64,000 nt of DNA from Phyto melanocephala (GCA_941918925.1 OW799233.1:174076235-174140234); one strand, 5' to 3'. Positions 31,306-43,597 are shown, counted from the first letter of the stretch. Program-made: numbers and translations. Notes: a model not told the origin generated them from the letters alone.

Positions 31306-32080
31306 AATGTCTAAATGTGTCGGACTTTTTGCAAAAGGCATACTTGGACTACTTTGGGTTTCCGTTGCCGTCAAACGCTAAACCCTGGATACCACGTTTG
31401 CTATGTAAAACATGTGTTGAATCTTTGCGATTGTGGGCAAATAAAAAAATACCAACTTTTAAGCAGAAGGCTCCTATGATTTGGCGTGAACCATCCAACC
31501 ATCATGACGACAATTGTTTATGTGTAACGAAAATCATAGATATAAACCATAAAAATTGCTCTAAGTGGATATATCCAAAGTTAAAATCTGCCATAAGACC
31601 AGTCTTGAATATTAGTGACACCTCAATACCACAGCACCCATGTACATCTCCGCAAAATTCAGACCAGAGCAGCGGACAAACCGAAAACGACGACAGTGGT
31701 GGCGACAGTGATTTTGATTACCACGGTAGTCCCCAACCACTAAATCAAGATGATCTAAATGACTGGATCAGGGACCTTGGACTTTCTAAAACGGTATCAG
31801 AGAAATGTGCATGGGAAGAGTTTGTTTGGGTAGTGAGGAATTTTTTGAGCAAAAGGAAATGTGACGGCTACATTCAGCACGTGGAACAGTTGCTGATACA
31901 ATTCCAGTGGCTTGGATGCAACATAAGTATTAAGCTTCACTACCTTTACAGCAATCTAGACTATTTTTCTGAAAATCTCAGTGACCTAAGCGAGGAACAA
32001 GGATATTCGCACTATAAAGGAGAGGTATGAGGGGCACTGGAATAAACATATGATGGCTGATTATTGTTGGAGCATTTAAA
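31290..32080 (+). pseudogene. Multicopy uncharacterised protein fragment, internally deleted and frameshifted
   Basis: The frame reads WIPRLLCKTCVESLRLWANK, then MIWREPSNHHDDNCLCVTKI, SKWIYPKLKSAIRPV, an acidic linker, and LNDWIRDLGLSKTVSEKCAW, then LGCNISIKLHYLYSNLDYFS. After a +1 shift near 32025 it continues ERYEGHWNKHMMADYCWSI and stops at about 32080. I recognise this as a large family of uncharacterised, probably transposon-derived proteins repeated in insects and Hydra, ending in a 'GERFHQDI..RY.G.W...MLADYCW' block. The middle of the usual protein is missing between LGLSK and VSEKCAW. The first codons (MPRPLKCLN) are partly Helitron sequence, so the given start is not native. Function unknown. 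Confidence 0.72.
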
Positions 32081-34399
32081 ATAGTACTCATATAACATCT
32101 CACTCTAGAAAATCCAAAAAAGGAAATTTTATTCAGAATAAATATTGTTAGCGGCACGCCAGCCAAAGCGATGTCTAGTGACTTTCACGGGGATTTCGAA
32201 TAAAACCAAATACACAAGTTTTATAAAATACTTGATTTATTTAACTAATGTGTGTTATGGCAAATTTACTAAAATTCTTTTTGGTACAAAAACCACTAGA
32301 TCTTTCTATACAAATTTGGTAGCTTTCCGAGGCAGTGCTTAAGCCTTTACGAAATAACTTGGAATGAATTCAAAATGGTGAAGGCTTTAACATGGCGACG
32401 TAAGCTGTTTTTATCGTTAAGTTTATCAGAGCTACATTTAGAAAAAGTATTAAGTATTTAGAACTAACAATAAGGTATTGCCAGATAAAATCATGGAGAT
32501 TTTGGTTGTGGCGTTAACAAATATATTTAATAATTTTTTTAAACTTAAACTATGTGCATTTTCAATGAAAAATCTCGTCACTTTATAAATCCAAAACTAG
32601 AGCTGCTGATTTTTGAAATCAGAGTGGAAAAACTGTTCAGATTCATGTAAAAAATCTCATGCAACAGACATGCTGCTTTCCAGTGTTTTTGTTCTAATTG
32701 CTGGGTATTCAATTAATTTTTAGTCTATAAATTTTGTTTTATAACTAGATTCCCTGCTGTTAAATAAGATGATTTAAAGTGGTTACATTTTTGACTCTAA
32801 AAACTTTTGCCTTCATAGACATTTAGCAAATATTTTTTATACTTTAATTTAAAACATTTTAAATTTCAGATGTTAAAAAGATGTTTATCGCCATTGAATC
32901 CAGCTGCTGTAATTAGCCATTTCAGTTAAAATAAAAATCAAATTTGTACACAATGTTATTTATTCCAGCATTACATTGATTAGTTGTCTTTAGTAAAAGC
33001 CGAAACTTTCAAATAATTTTTTTAAATTCTGTTCATATGTCTTGAAGAAAATTACTGGAAGAAATTTGTTTTACTTTTACCGCAGGCTCAATTCTTTACC
33101 TAATACCATTAAAATTTTAAAAAACAAAAAATCACCTCACTTTCCTTAATACAATGCTGGTGGGTAAATGGCATAAGTGCACACACAAACCTAAAAAACT
33201 AATTGCTTTAAATACTAGCAAATACATAAATTACAACATTTTGTATAGAAATAGAAATTAATGTTAAGAGCTTTAATAAATTAATGTTGGGCGTTTTTGA
33301 AGAAGCACAAGCAAAAACTTTTTTCTCAAGAAATGTTGAAAACAAACGAAAGACTTAAGCAACAAACTCAGTCGCCTAAAGAAAATCTCTTGGACCAACA
33401 ACAAACTAAATATTAATGATGCTGCATGACTGTTCTAGAAATTTAAAAATACATAAAAATACAAAAAACAACAATCACAACAACAACAACAGCGTGAATG
33501 TTATAAATATTATTTATATTGTATTTTTGTTGACTGCATTTTATGCAGTGGTAACTTTTAATAAGTGGCCTTATTTTGTCCGACGTACAAACCTTAAATG
33601 TTTGTACGACTGTTTAACTCTTCTTACCACCATACGTACGTAAATGTAAATGTTGTTATATTGCACCATGCTTAAAAGCTTGCTGATACAGAAAAATGGG
33701 GCATGAAAGTAGCTTGTAATACGTTTTGATTACAACTACTTTCCAAATTAAGGTACGACTTAATGTTTCCATTTCTTCGTCGTATTTTCTTTTTTTCTTT
33801 TAATTCATCTGCATTAATAACTTGAGCCTATTTTCCATTAGTCATTAAATAATAGTTGTAGGTTTTACTTTTCAATTAAGAAAAAGTTCCTTTCTTTGTA
33901 TGTCAATGATTAAGTTTTTTTTTGTTTTTATTTTCTTATTACACATCTTAAGTGTTTTTAAACTTAAACTAACGAAAATTGCTTAACAAGTAATAATATT
34001 AAATAAAATTCCCATAAATTATTGAAACGAAAGAAGAAACAAAAAAAAAACATTTGTAAAACAAGTGAAATTTTTAATTGTTTTTGAGAAAGTGAAGAAA
34101 ACATAATTTCCCAAGATTTGTATCAAATTTTGGTCATTTTAATGGCTGTTATGACTTTAAGACATTAATTATTTGTTGAAGATAATTTCTTATGAATCGT
34201 GAAAAATGCTTGTTGAAATCATATTTAAATGTTTAATATACTTGAAAGTTTTGAACATTTTACATGCAACCAGCCAAAATAAAAAGAAATCAATCTTCAA
34301 AGTAATGAAGACGAGATAAAAATCTGTTACTTAGAATAAATGCTAAACAGATTTAGGAGAAATGACTTTAAAACTGATTTTTCATTGGAAGCATATTCT
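32081..34399. other. no gene or element recognised
   Basis: About 2.3 kb of A/T-rich DNA. Two short (CAA)n-like tracts are near 33480. The open frame at 33416-33643 shows only low complexity. Confidence 0.45.
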
Positions 34400-34735
34400 T
34401 ATACCCTTCACCTGTGGCGTCCCCTACATTAGTCATTTCCCATAAAGTATATAATTGTGGAGACGATTAAATAATGTCCATTTGTCCATCTGTTAGCGTG
34501 TTGTTTTAAATAACTTTGGGAAGCCCCCATATGTTGCACAGACATGTGTGAATGTGGTATCTGTCTTGATTGAATCGCTTTTAAAATCCAGCACAATCGC
34601 CGCACAATTTTCTGAGGTATGAGCTAACAAACACGAGTGCCTCTGTTTTTTTATATTTTTACCACAAAATTTAAAAATTTTTAGTTCTAGCGCAATTTAT
34701 AGGCACATTTGTTACTATTTTTTTAAATAATATAC
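34400..34735 (-). repeat. 'TATACCC' repeat A end, left of inverted pair
   Basis: TATACCCTTCACCTGTGGCG, then CATAAAGTATATAATTG, then CAGCACAATCGCCGCACAAT and TTTTATATTTTTACCAC: the A end of the long-form repeat in minus orientation. A plus-orientation counterpart lies at 36598-36905, so the pair flanks the 1.86-kb interval between them. Confidence 0.7.
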
Positions 34736-36597
34736 ATATGGGTAAATTAAAAAAAAACGTACACATCGAGTTTTTTTTGTTTCTTTTTAAAGTTTTTTCA
34801 ATTCGCCGGTTGGAGTGGCCAATTTATGTAGAAATTGATGAAGATTCCGGTGGTACTTTAAGGCTCTGAAAAAGATCAATATTTTTTGATTTTTTTTTAG
34901 GTTTTCTATGATTTCTATCTTGAGCGTCACACACCAAATATGTATAAAAAATCGCTAAAAATGCAAAAAGTTTGAAATTCAAGCTAACTACGATGTTCTT
35001 TTGTTTCTCAAGATTGACTTTTGCGAAAATCACCTTTTCGATTATAAACACAAAATCACGATTCACCTCGATTTTTAATTTTTTTTTAAAAGTGACAAGT
35101 TATTTAAAATTTTAAGATGAAAATATGTAAATTTTTGGTAAAAAAAAAGACTTGAACTTAGAGGTTACTTGCAAAGTAATAGGCTTGTAACAATTTATTT
35201 AAAAAAAAATTAATTATAAGCGTTTTAAGGAAAAAAAAACTAAGTGTGACGCTCAAGATATTTTGTGACGATCAAGAGATTTTGATGCACGTAAACAAGA
35301 AATAATGCCAAATTTAAAGTTTAACGAAAAAAAGTTTATTCTTTTACAAAAAGTAAGTAAAAAAAAAACAAAAAATCTTAAAAAAAAAAAAAATTTCATA
35401 CAAAACTAAACATATACATATTCTTTGATGTCTTTAACAAAAATGAAAAAAAGGAAGTAATTCTTGAAGAAACTTAGACACATATGTAAATATTTGACGC
35501 AAAACAATAACTTAACTTAATTAATTTTTTTATTTTCATTCGAATTCTTATTCCGAATCTGTATAAACTTCATGAAATGACAAGCGGCTTTGTTTTTTTT
35601 TATTCTTATTAATTTTTACCACTTTCGAATTAAGTTTGTTGCAGTTGCATAAATTTCCGGTCCCCCAGAGGTTTAAGTTGCAAAAGCACGATTAAACTCA
35701 AATATACCACGATTATACCTTTCTTTCTTCTTTCTTTTATATTCGTCATTACGCGCTTTATCGAGCTTAATTTTCTCTCGATATCTTTGTGCTCTTTCAG
35801 CCGCCATTAATTTTGTTGTTTTACTCTTAAAAATAAAACAAATAAAATCATAATTAAGCATTTTAAGCTATGAAGCAATATATATCAAAAGTGATGCTCA
35901 TGAAATATTTGCCTATTCTGGTTTTTTTCGTAGGCAATTTATTTCTCAAACTCACAAATTATAAAAAAATGAGTTGAAACCACGTAAACAATGATTGTCA
36001 ACTTCAATTTTTTACATTTAATATATTCACTTTTAAAAAAATAAGCGTGACGCTCATGAATTTTTATCGCGCCCTTACCATGGTATTCACAAAAACTACG
36101 CAAATGCACACTTTTTTACAAAGATTTTTGTTCGCTTTCTCACTTTTGTAATAATTAAGGTTTGTACTTTCCTTACGTTATTTACTTTATTTAAATGCAA
36201 ATTGAAAACTAGTAATATTACTTAAATTATAAAAAAAGTGACGCTCAATGCAAATTGTGGGGACAACCTTTCTTTGCAACACCAAATTCGCACTAATTCA
36301 GTTTTGACGACTATAACAAATGAAAACACAAGAAAGAAACTCAATAATTCGAAAACTGTTATTAAATATTGCATATTTAAATTTTTCTGGATTTTATTAA
36401 ATTTTGTTTACTAAAAATTCTAACGGGGGACACACGCTTTTGTATGGAAGGAGTCCGAGGGAGAAACAAAACACCATTCTGAATAAACAAAAAAACAAAC
36501 ATACAATTTTGAGAATAACGTTTTTTGTTACATATTCCTCGCTGATCACTCTCAAATTTTTTATTTTTTTGTTGTTGTTTTTTTTTTACCTAAAATA
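34736..36597. repeat. Interval with repeated GTGACGCTCA words
   Basis: Copies of GTGACGCTCAAG or close variants occur at about 34918 (inverted), 35245, 35265 (one change), 35890, 36047 and 36238. Between them is A/T-rich DNA and one short basic coding fragment. Repeated words on both sides of a coding remnant look like transposase-binding sites of a DNA transposon, but I could not define terminal repeats. Confidence 0.45.
35673..35807 (-). pseudogene. N-terminal fragment of a transposon-like protein (basic AER-RYREK motif)
   Basis: From an ATG at 35807 the minus strand encodes MAAERAQRYREKIKLDKARN then DEYKRKKKERYNRGIFEFN, followed by stop. The A-E-R-x-x-R-Y-R-E-K-x-K, then Y-x-x-x-K-x-x-x-R-Y pattern recurs at the N-terminus of many animal predicted proteins that appear transposon-derived (recalled, not searched). 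A T-rich tract and TTTTTAAG lie just upstream, so it could also be a spliced exon. The rest of the protein is absent here. Confidence 0.45.
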
Positions 36598-36905
36598 GTA
36601 GAAATTGACCCATATAATTTTTGTGGTAAAAATACGGAAAAAAGCAAAGCCATTTTTGTTTATTTGCTTAAATTTCTTTTAGTCTTAAATATTTCCAAAA
36701 GATTGATATCAGACACATTTCTTAAATGTAGTTGCTTCTAAAAGACCTTTTTAGCAAACTTACGGACAGTCTGACATACGGACAGAAGGACACTGCCTAA
36801 TCGACTTCCGTATTTGTTAGTTATAAAAAGAAACCGTATAGTTTTTAGGAGCAGAAGTGACTTTTGTAGAAATTTCAAAAGCAATGCCAAAGCTATATCT
36901 GTGGC
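36598..36905 (+). repeat. 'TATACCC' repeat A end, right of inverted pair
   Basis: TTTTTGTGGTAAAAATACGG, then ATTTCCAAAAGATTGATATC, then TACGGACAGTCTGACATACG, then AGCTATATCTGTGGC: inverted relative to 34400-34735, with the terminal GAAGGGTATA lost. Confidence 0.62.
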
Positions 36906-37329
36906 TTGGAGCTAAAAGGGACAATGTCAAAATATTTACTTTTGAGAAAATTGGAATTGAACATTAACTTTTATATGTGCTTTCATAGTGACATTGGCCA
37001 GCATTTTATTTATGAAGCTGTTCTGGGGTAAGTATGACTTTAGCGTTTTTACCATAATGAAATAGAGCAAGAAAACAAATCTAATGCAATGATTAGCTCA
37101 AAAGAGCAAAAAAGTGACATTGGCCATTTTAGCTCCATGCCACAGATATAATCCCTTGGCAACAAAAGTAAAGTTGTGAAATTGTTTAAGAAAACAGTAA
37201 ATATTGTAGGTTTTATTTAAAATTTTTTTATGATTTAATAAAATCAGATTATGAAGTAGTAGTAAGTTGGATCCTAAGCACCACTACCAAAATAGGTATT
37301 TTGTGCAGCCATTAGTTTACCTATAGGTT
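36906..37329. other. unassigned
   Basis: Contains a direct near-repeat around 'GTGACATTGGCCA' (36990 and 37111) and a 'AGCTAAAAGGGACAATGTC' / 'GACATTGGCCATTTTAGCT' inverted pair (36911, 37112), possibly a small foldback element of ~240 bp. Confidence 0.35.
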
Positions 37330-37930
37330 AAGTCTTTTAATAAGACCTAGTACCCTACGATGCAAAGAATTTCAAATACCTAATGGCGTAATAGCTCCAC
37401 ACTCAAGAACATGTATTCTTCTTATGCAGAGTGCTGGGCAATGGCAGAGGACGTGCTCTGCGGTCTCATCATCCATTTCGCAAAACTTACACGCAACTAC
37501 ATTCGACCTGTCGGTTTGACTTAAATGGTATTTGGATTGCAGTGCCAGTGAGAAAACCTAACAATAATCTCAGGTCTTTCCTGTCTGGGGAGAGAAGTTC
37601 CCTAGATTTGGATATTGAGAGGCACACGAACCTCTTACCCTAACGTTGACCTTGATCTATACGCCAGTGAGAAACAAACTCAGCGTCCAGGAGAGCGGAT
37701 AGTTCACCCTTAATGTAACTTGAAGTTACACCACAAAAAAGCTACGGTCCAATCATTCTTCGGTTCGCCCAACCAAGGTATTCGGCACGTTCATTACCAA
37801 CGTGGCTCTCATGGCCCGGAATCCAAAGAAGTGTAACCCAGCTGTGAATGCCAAGGTGATTAAAACGACAATAAACTCCAGCACCAAAGCCGAGTTGACA
37901 TCATAAGCCGCTTGGCTATCCCAAAGAAAT
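37330..37930 (-). pseudogene. LINE ORF2 RNase H and C-terminal fragment
   Basis: Minus-strand reading with frameshifts: VNSALVLEFIVVL, then LLWIPGHESHVGNERAEYLG-like sequence (RNase H H-x-x-x-x-G-N-E-x-A block) near 37800, then SNVVACKFCEMDDETAEHVL and CHCPALCIRR near 37500-37420. The C-x-x-C...E-T-A-E-H-x-L-C-x-C-P-A-L box is the zinc-knuckle-like C-terminus of many Jockey/I/R1-type elements. No RT remains. Confidence 0.85.
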
Positions 37931-38328
37931 CATATCATATTATGGTATGGTGGGATCATATTATGAGGGTTTAAAACCATTTTGTGGTCATTTGTTGCCA
38001 TACTATGATTGCGAGAATTTTAATTGTTATTTTATTTTATATAGCATTTCTTAAGGAACGTTTTCGTTCATTAATTTTTACAATTCTAGTTGGTTGCTTT
38101 TTGATTATGATCCCCTCAACAAGGTTTTTATCGGCATGTAGATAAAACAATATTCAAATATAAAAGTTATGATTAAAAGTTTTTAAAGGCTTATGGTCTT
38201 CCTCAAGGTATTTATTTACATTATAATTCGCCAGCACTAGTAGTTTAGAAAAAACGTACTTCAAACAAACACAGCGTAGCCCGTTTACAAACTGGGCACA
38301 GATTTTTCATTCTACATAAAAGTCTTTT
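37931..38328. other. unassigned, with a small palindrome
   Basis: A tight 'CATATCATATTATGGTATGG' stretch at 37928-37960; otherwise nothing recognised. Confidence 0.35.
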
Positions 38329-39069
38329 TATACCCTTCACACAGTAAAAAAGGGTATATATATAGGTTTGTCATTCCATGTGAAATTTCTGCAATTTTCA
38401 TTTCCGACCCCATAAAGTATATATTTTCTGAAAGCTTATGAAGAGGGGAGTCGATTAAGCTCTGTCAGTCTGTTTGTCTGTCCGTGTGTATGTTGAAATC
38501 AACTTTTTGAAGCCCCCCGATATCACCTGGACCCGGGTATTAACATATCAGAAATATTCGGGAGTAGATCGGTATTGAAAATCAGAAACATCGGTACATA
38601 AACAACTGAGATATGAGCAAAAACCCACGACCACCTCGATTTTTTTCACAAAAACAACATTACAACAACAACATACATACATACATACAAACGTGTATAC
38701 TGGTTAGAGAAAACGTGGCATCGAATCCCAGCTGAGCCAAAAAAAAATTTTATTTATTTTGTTTTTATTTTTTATTTTATTTCTATTTTTATTATTATTT
38801 TTTTTTTTTTTTAAATTTTTTTTTATATGTTTTTTGTTTTATATTTATTATTTATATTAATTATTTTTTTTTTAATTTTTTTTCTTAAATTTTTTTTTTT
38901 TTTAACATACATACGTAAATTTATAATTTTACAATGGGATATTTTTATATATGTATGTACGTATTTCATATGGGATGAATGGTGATACAAACTACTGTTA
39001 TTGCATGACTACACGTTGTGAAGGGTATATAAGATTCGGCACGGCCGAATATAGCACTCTTACTTGTTT
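38329..39069 (-). repeat. 'TATACCC' repeat, complete single copy
   Basis: A 741-bp copy in minus orientation, from TATACCCTTCACACAG to the hairpin GATTCGGCACGGCCGAATAT and TTACTTGTTT. Best intact representative of the family here: 'GAATCCCAGCTGAGCC' at 38733, a (CATA)n microsatellite at 38665-38690 and an A/T-only core. Non-coding. Confidence 0.82.
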
Positions 39070-41055
39070 AACATCAATTTAAAATACATAAAGTAACATA
39101 TTTTAAAAATATCACACATTTCCAAAAGTAGTTTAAATAACTAATAATAGAAATTAATAAAGAGTTTTTGTTTCTTATCAAACATAAACTTTCAAATCAG
39201 CATACAAAATTGATTTCTCTATTAAAGTCACATTTTTATTACCATGCAACAATAAATAAAATACTTTTAATAGAGAAAATCATAACCGATTATTATTTAG
39301 GCTTAATAAAAAGAAGTAATAAAATACAAAAACTTAAATTTTGTTTGTCTTAAAACCGCAGGTGTTTAATTTTATTCGAAAGAAAATTTAGTTAAACTAA
39401 AGCTTACTGTAAAAGAAAGAAAAAAATAATAATTTCTGTAGGAAATTAAAATTTAAAAAAAAAACACATATTTAATGTATAATTTCAATACTAGGAGGTA
39501 CTACGTACGTACAGCATTAATGTTGCATTCTAGAAAAGCTTAATAATTATAATGTGATTACGGCTGGAGAAAAGAAAGAACGAAATTAAAGTTGTTATTA
39601 AAAAAATATGTGGTAGAGAACCCATTAAAACTAAACTGTAATGCCCTTTTATTACAACAAAAGTAGGAAAAAATAGAAATAAAAATAATAACAACAATTG
39701 TAAGTATAAATAAATAAAAATAACTTTCCCTCGTTTAAAACATTAAACAGAATCTGACGGTACTTTGGCACTAGCAACTATAGAAAAATGATTTACAACA
39801 ATGAAACGCGTATGATTATAGAAGTTAGATACTAATGGTTTGGTTGTATTCTATCTTTAGTATGTGTGTTTAAATATTTTCACGTAATTTTTTTTCCAAA
39901 TGCAAAAAAGAAAAAAAAATTTAAAAACTAAAAACAAGAGTTGAAATTATTTTTTTTATTACTAAAACAAAAGGTTGTTTGTTGCTCTATTTGAATGGGT
40001 TGGTTTGGTTTAGTTCGGTTTGGCTTGGATTTTTCATACTTTTTCCGTACTTTTTACATAAATTTAAATTTAAATTTAGATAAATTTATATTTTTTGTTT
40101 TGGTTCTGTTTATTTATTTTTTTTTTGTTTACATTTACCCATAAAATTAAATTTCCATTTTATATAGAAACTGGCTTGTTTTTTTTTTTTTTTTTTTTGT
40201 AAACAATGTGAGAGTATGTTGCATTGTTTTTTTTGTTTTTGTTTGTACAATGTTGGCAACAATTACCTTCAACACCATTTGAACAACAACAGCAATAAGA
40301 GATCAACAGAGTGGCGAAATGTAGTTTAAAATAATGGAATCATCAAATCGTTTTCTTTCGATTAGAAACTTTTCAGTAAATTTTAATATTAACCCTAGAG
40401 TAAGAACGTTCCTTTTGCTATTCATAGTTTAATGTATAAGTCCAATAAGATCGATTTTATGAGAAACAAATATTTTGTTTAAAAAAAATAAAGAAAAAGT
40501 CGTCGTCGACTTAACGATCGTTAGTTGCAATGGATGCAAAATATGGTTAGTACTCTAGGATTAAGAGAAAATTATCCGATATCAATTGATCTTATTCTGG
40601 TAAAATTAGAATTAGAAATATGGGAATTAATGACTTTGTGAATTAATGTCCTCCTTTAGCACGTCAACAGGCTTCTGCTCTTTTAAAGAAAATCTTTTAA
40701 TACATTTTTCAACAGCACTCAGTTATTCAACGTAACAATCGGTCTCTCGAATGACCCCAGAAAAAATAATTCAGCGGTATTAGCATAGTTTCTTTGTTGA
40801 CAATGACAGATCGATGATGCCACCTGGCGCCATGAGCCACATCATACAGTCGTTTTGTTTAGGTATAATTGCAGTTATAAGCACGTGTTTATGTAAACAT
40901 ATATAAAAGATTTGGTGGTTGTGTATGCACCATGTGATCGGTTGGTCTTAATTATTCAACGAGTTAACTTTATTGAGATGAAGAAAGGTCTTTAGAAAAA
41001 TTTTTCAAAAGGTGCCTCTGATGATGTTCATTTGTTGCAAACATAAACTCATTTA
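39070..41055. other. no gene or element recognised
   Basis: Two kb of A/T-rich DNA with long T-runs (40130-40200) and a TTTAAATTTAAATTT run near 40065. The region 40640-41040 is less repetitive but shows no frame. Confidence 0.45.
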
Positions 41056-41057
41056 TA

Positions 41058-42107
41058 AAGGGTTTGCAAGTGGCAACTCTAAAATTAGGCACCTGTCACA
41101 TATGTTTATTCCGATTACTAAAAATAAATTGGTTTTTTAAAAACTACGCGTTATAATTGCGAAAATTATTACAAAAATTTAAAATTCTTTGTTGAGAGGG
41201 ATCGCAATATTTGAAGAATTTTCAGCGGAGAAAGTAAACCTAATGCATCAATGTACCGCTCGATCTCTTTTGCTTTTGTAAACAAAAGTTTAGCCATAAA
41301 GTTGAATATATCAATTTGGATTTGTACTCAATAACTTTAAATTTCACGAAGGACTACTCAGTGAATTTCGACAAAAGACCTACACCTTTTTGCGTACAAA
41401 AGACTGCTTACTCAGGGGCTAAAACCAGCAAACCATGAAAATTGCGGCCAAAACGTTCAATGGGTAATTGAGCAAAGTGAAGTCAATGCCATTTTTTTTT
41501 TAAAAAGTCAGCATTTCCACCTGAATAACTTCGTTAATGCACAAAATTGTCGAATTTGGAGCATAGAAAATCCTCATGCAATCCATGACAAACTAATGTG
41601 CCCACAACGAGCAACTGTCTGGTCAGGATTTTGGTTAGGCGTTAGAATAATGAAGTTATTGTGACCTCAACTAAATGACATGTATCTAAATGAGATGTGG
41701 TTTCAGCAAGATGGCGCCACCTGTCACACCACGCATAACACAATCCATTAATTGCAGCAACGATTTCCAGAAAAAATTTTCACTAAAAAATTTCGGTGTT
41801 TAACATTGTGCAGTTTTGAGGATTTTTACAAAAAAAAAAAACCAGATACAATTCCTGAGCTGTAATCCGACATACATTGAGTCTTTGGAGAGGTACAGTC
41901 TTATCTCTTCGAAAAAGTCATGGAAATTGTCATGAAAAGAGTAAAATAAATAGCATATCATCAGAGTCGTGGGGGCCAGTTAACGGATATTTTATTCATA
42001 CTTAATCGGAACATGTCCTTTTTCAAATCCTATAACGAAATAACAACTTTCTCAAAGAATACGTGTTTTTTTTAATTCAAAAAGTGAACTGCTACTGAGA
42101 CACCCTT
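41058..42107 (+). mobile_element. mariner-like element, decayed transposase
   Basis: Imperfect inverted ends AAGGGTTTGCAAGTGGCAAC and AAGGGTGTCTCAGTAGCAG (right, reversed), each with flanking TA (41056-41057, 42108-42109). The coding strand gives LTQGLKPANHENCGQNVQWV, then VNAQNCRIWSIENPHAIHDK, then RATVWSGFW, then LNEMWFQQDGATCHTTHNTI (41686-41748), keeping the second catalytic Asp. The first Asp region is disrupted, part after QRFPEKIF is deleted, and stops and frameshifts are frequent. A 150-bp fragment of the same family is at 2867-3160. Confidence 0.88.
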
Positions 42108-42109
42108 TA

Positions 42110-42667
42110 TAAAATGCTCGTTTGGGACGTTTTTTTTTTATTTGTGACTTATTTAAGTATATTATCAGCTGCAGTAATTTGTGCCATGAAATTCAATAAT
42201 TGAACTAAGTACAGAGGTTTTTAAAAATAACCTGTTGACGAGCTTCTGTATTTTGTTAGTAAATTCACAATGAATTTTGTCAATGAAAATTCACTGCTCA
42301 TTAGTGTAAAAATAAGGTTGACTGTCTATAGCAACCGTAACTCAGTTGCGTTGCCAATTGCCAAAAACTTTCTACAGATAATAACAGGCAACTTAGGGTA
42401 TATTAAGGTATATAAGACAAATGTTTGACGAAAATGCATTAATTTCAGCTCTAAAGTTTTTCTAAACCAAAACCAATTGCTATTAAATTTACTGTAACAT
42501 GTTCTGACTATATCTGGTGTTAGAAAACTCACATAAGATTAAATAAATACTTATTTAAAGTAACAGGTTCGCTTATTTGGATAAGTATTTAAATCTTGTT
42601 AACATAACTAGTTTTACAGTTGTCAATTTGATTTCAAAAGTAATGATAACTGCAACCACTATGCTTC
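42110..42667. other. nothing recognised
   Basis: A/T-rich; the minus-strand open frame 42326-42532 has no recognised domain. Confidence 0.35.
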
Positions 42668-42681
42668 AAATGTGCGTTGAT

Positions 42682-42890
42682 AGGTTAGATTAGGTAGAAC
42701 AGCCAGCTGTGGTGCAGCTCACTTGGGGGTACATTATATTGATTACTTTGGGATACCTGAATACAAAAGTAAGAATAGAATAGAAAAGAAGAAAAGAAGC
42801 AGACACGTTCAGAGACTCTGGCGGGAATCGAACCCGCAACCCCCAAACTAGCAGACCAGCACACTACTGACTAGTCCACCGGGGCACCCC
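42682..42890 (-). mobile_element. tRNA-type SINE, copy 2
   Basis: Minus-orientation copy of the SINE at 7150-7359: GGGGTGCCCCGGTGGACTAG at the right, B box within GGCGGGAATCGAACCCGC (plus strand, 42829-42846), and tail ACCTAATCTAACCT at the left. Flanked by imperfect direct repeats AAATGTGCGTTGAT (42668-42681) and AAATGCAAATTGAT (42891-42904), suggesting an older insertion than copy 1. Confidence 0.85.
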
Positions 42891-43039
42891 AAATGCAAAT
42901 TGATAATGCAACTAAAGTTTAATTGTTATTGATATCTAATTCATAAATGCTAGAGTATGATTTGTTATTCAATTAACCTTTTAACTTAACTTTGTTGCAT
43001 CTGTTATGGAACGGAAATTCCGCAATTATTTCTAAAAAA

Positions 43040-43597
43040 AAACTAACAAATCGGTTTGAAACCAACTGAGATATAAGCACCAAAGTTCAACTGCTTCGGT
43101 GTTTTTCTTAAATCGATATTTTCCATTTTCTATCAAACGGAGAGAGCCAACTTGGGTATCAAATTAAAAGGCTTAAGTATTAAAATATCGTTAGCTATGA
43201 AAAGAAAAAAATCCAAGATGGCGTCCTAAATTAAATGGGGAATATATGAGTCAAATATAGTAGTTACGGCTATGTCCCCTTTAACCCCCACAATGTTGGT
43301 ATCAAATTGAAGGGCTTGACCAATAAAATTTAGTAAATTATTAAAAAAGTGTAAAATCCAAGATGGCGTCTAAAACAAAATGGCGGAACAAATTACAATA
43401 TGGATATCAAATGAAAGGGCTTGACTAGTAGAATACAGTTAATTATGTACAAATTCATAATCAAAGATGTCGTCGGAAATAATAAGGAAAATGGCGTATT
43501 ACACGAAATATTAAATGACCATGATGTGGTCATTATACGTGACGGTGAAGGATTTTTTCAGATTCGGCATGGCAGAATATAGCGCTCGTAATTGTTT
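43040..43597 (-). repeat. 'TATACCC' repeat long form, hairpin-end half
   Basis: Minus orientation: repeated 'ATCCAAGATGGCGTC' (43208, 43367) and 'TCAAATNGAAGGGCTTGAC' (43300, 43417) subrepeats, ending GATTCGGCATGGCAGAATAT and CGCTCGTAATTG. The A end is absent; the left boundary is uncertain. Confidence 0.68.

Noticed and set aside
32145..32200. CTAG at 32172-32175 as the 3' end of Helitron H5
   Set aside because: The preceding GC-rich stretch differs from the GCGCGCCGGGC end of H1-H6 and no convincing hairpin was found; kept only as a test suggestion.
35673..35861. Native start of the minus-strand frame at 35861
   Set aside because: The first 18 residues are intron-like; the recognisable part begins at the ATG at 35807.
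41019..41060. CTGATGATG as another hammerhead core
   Set aside because: No GAAA at a suitable distance and no stem II.
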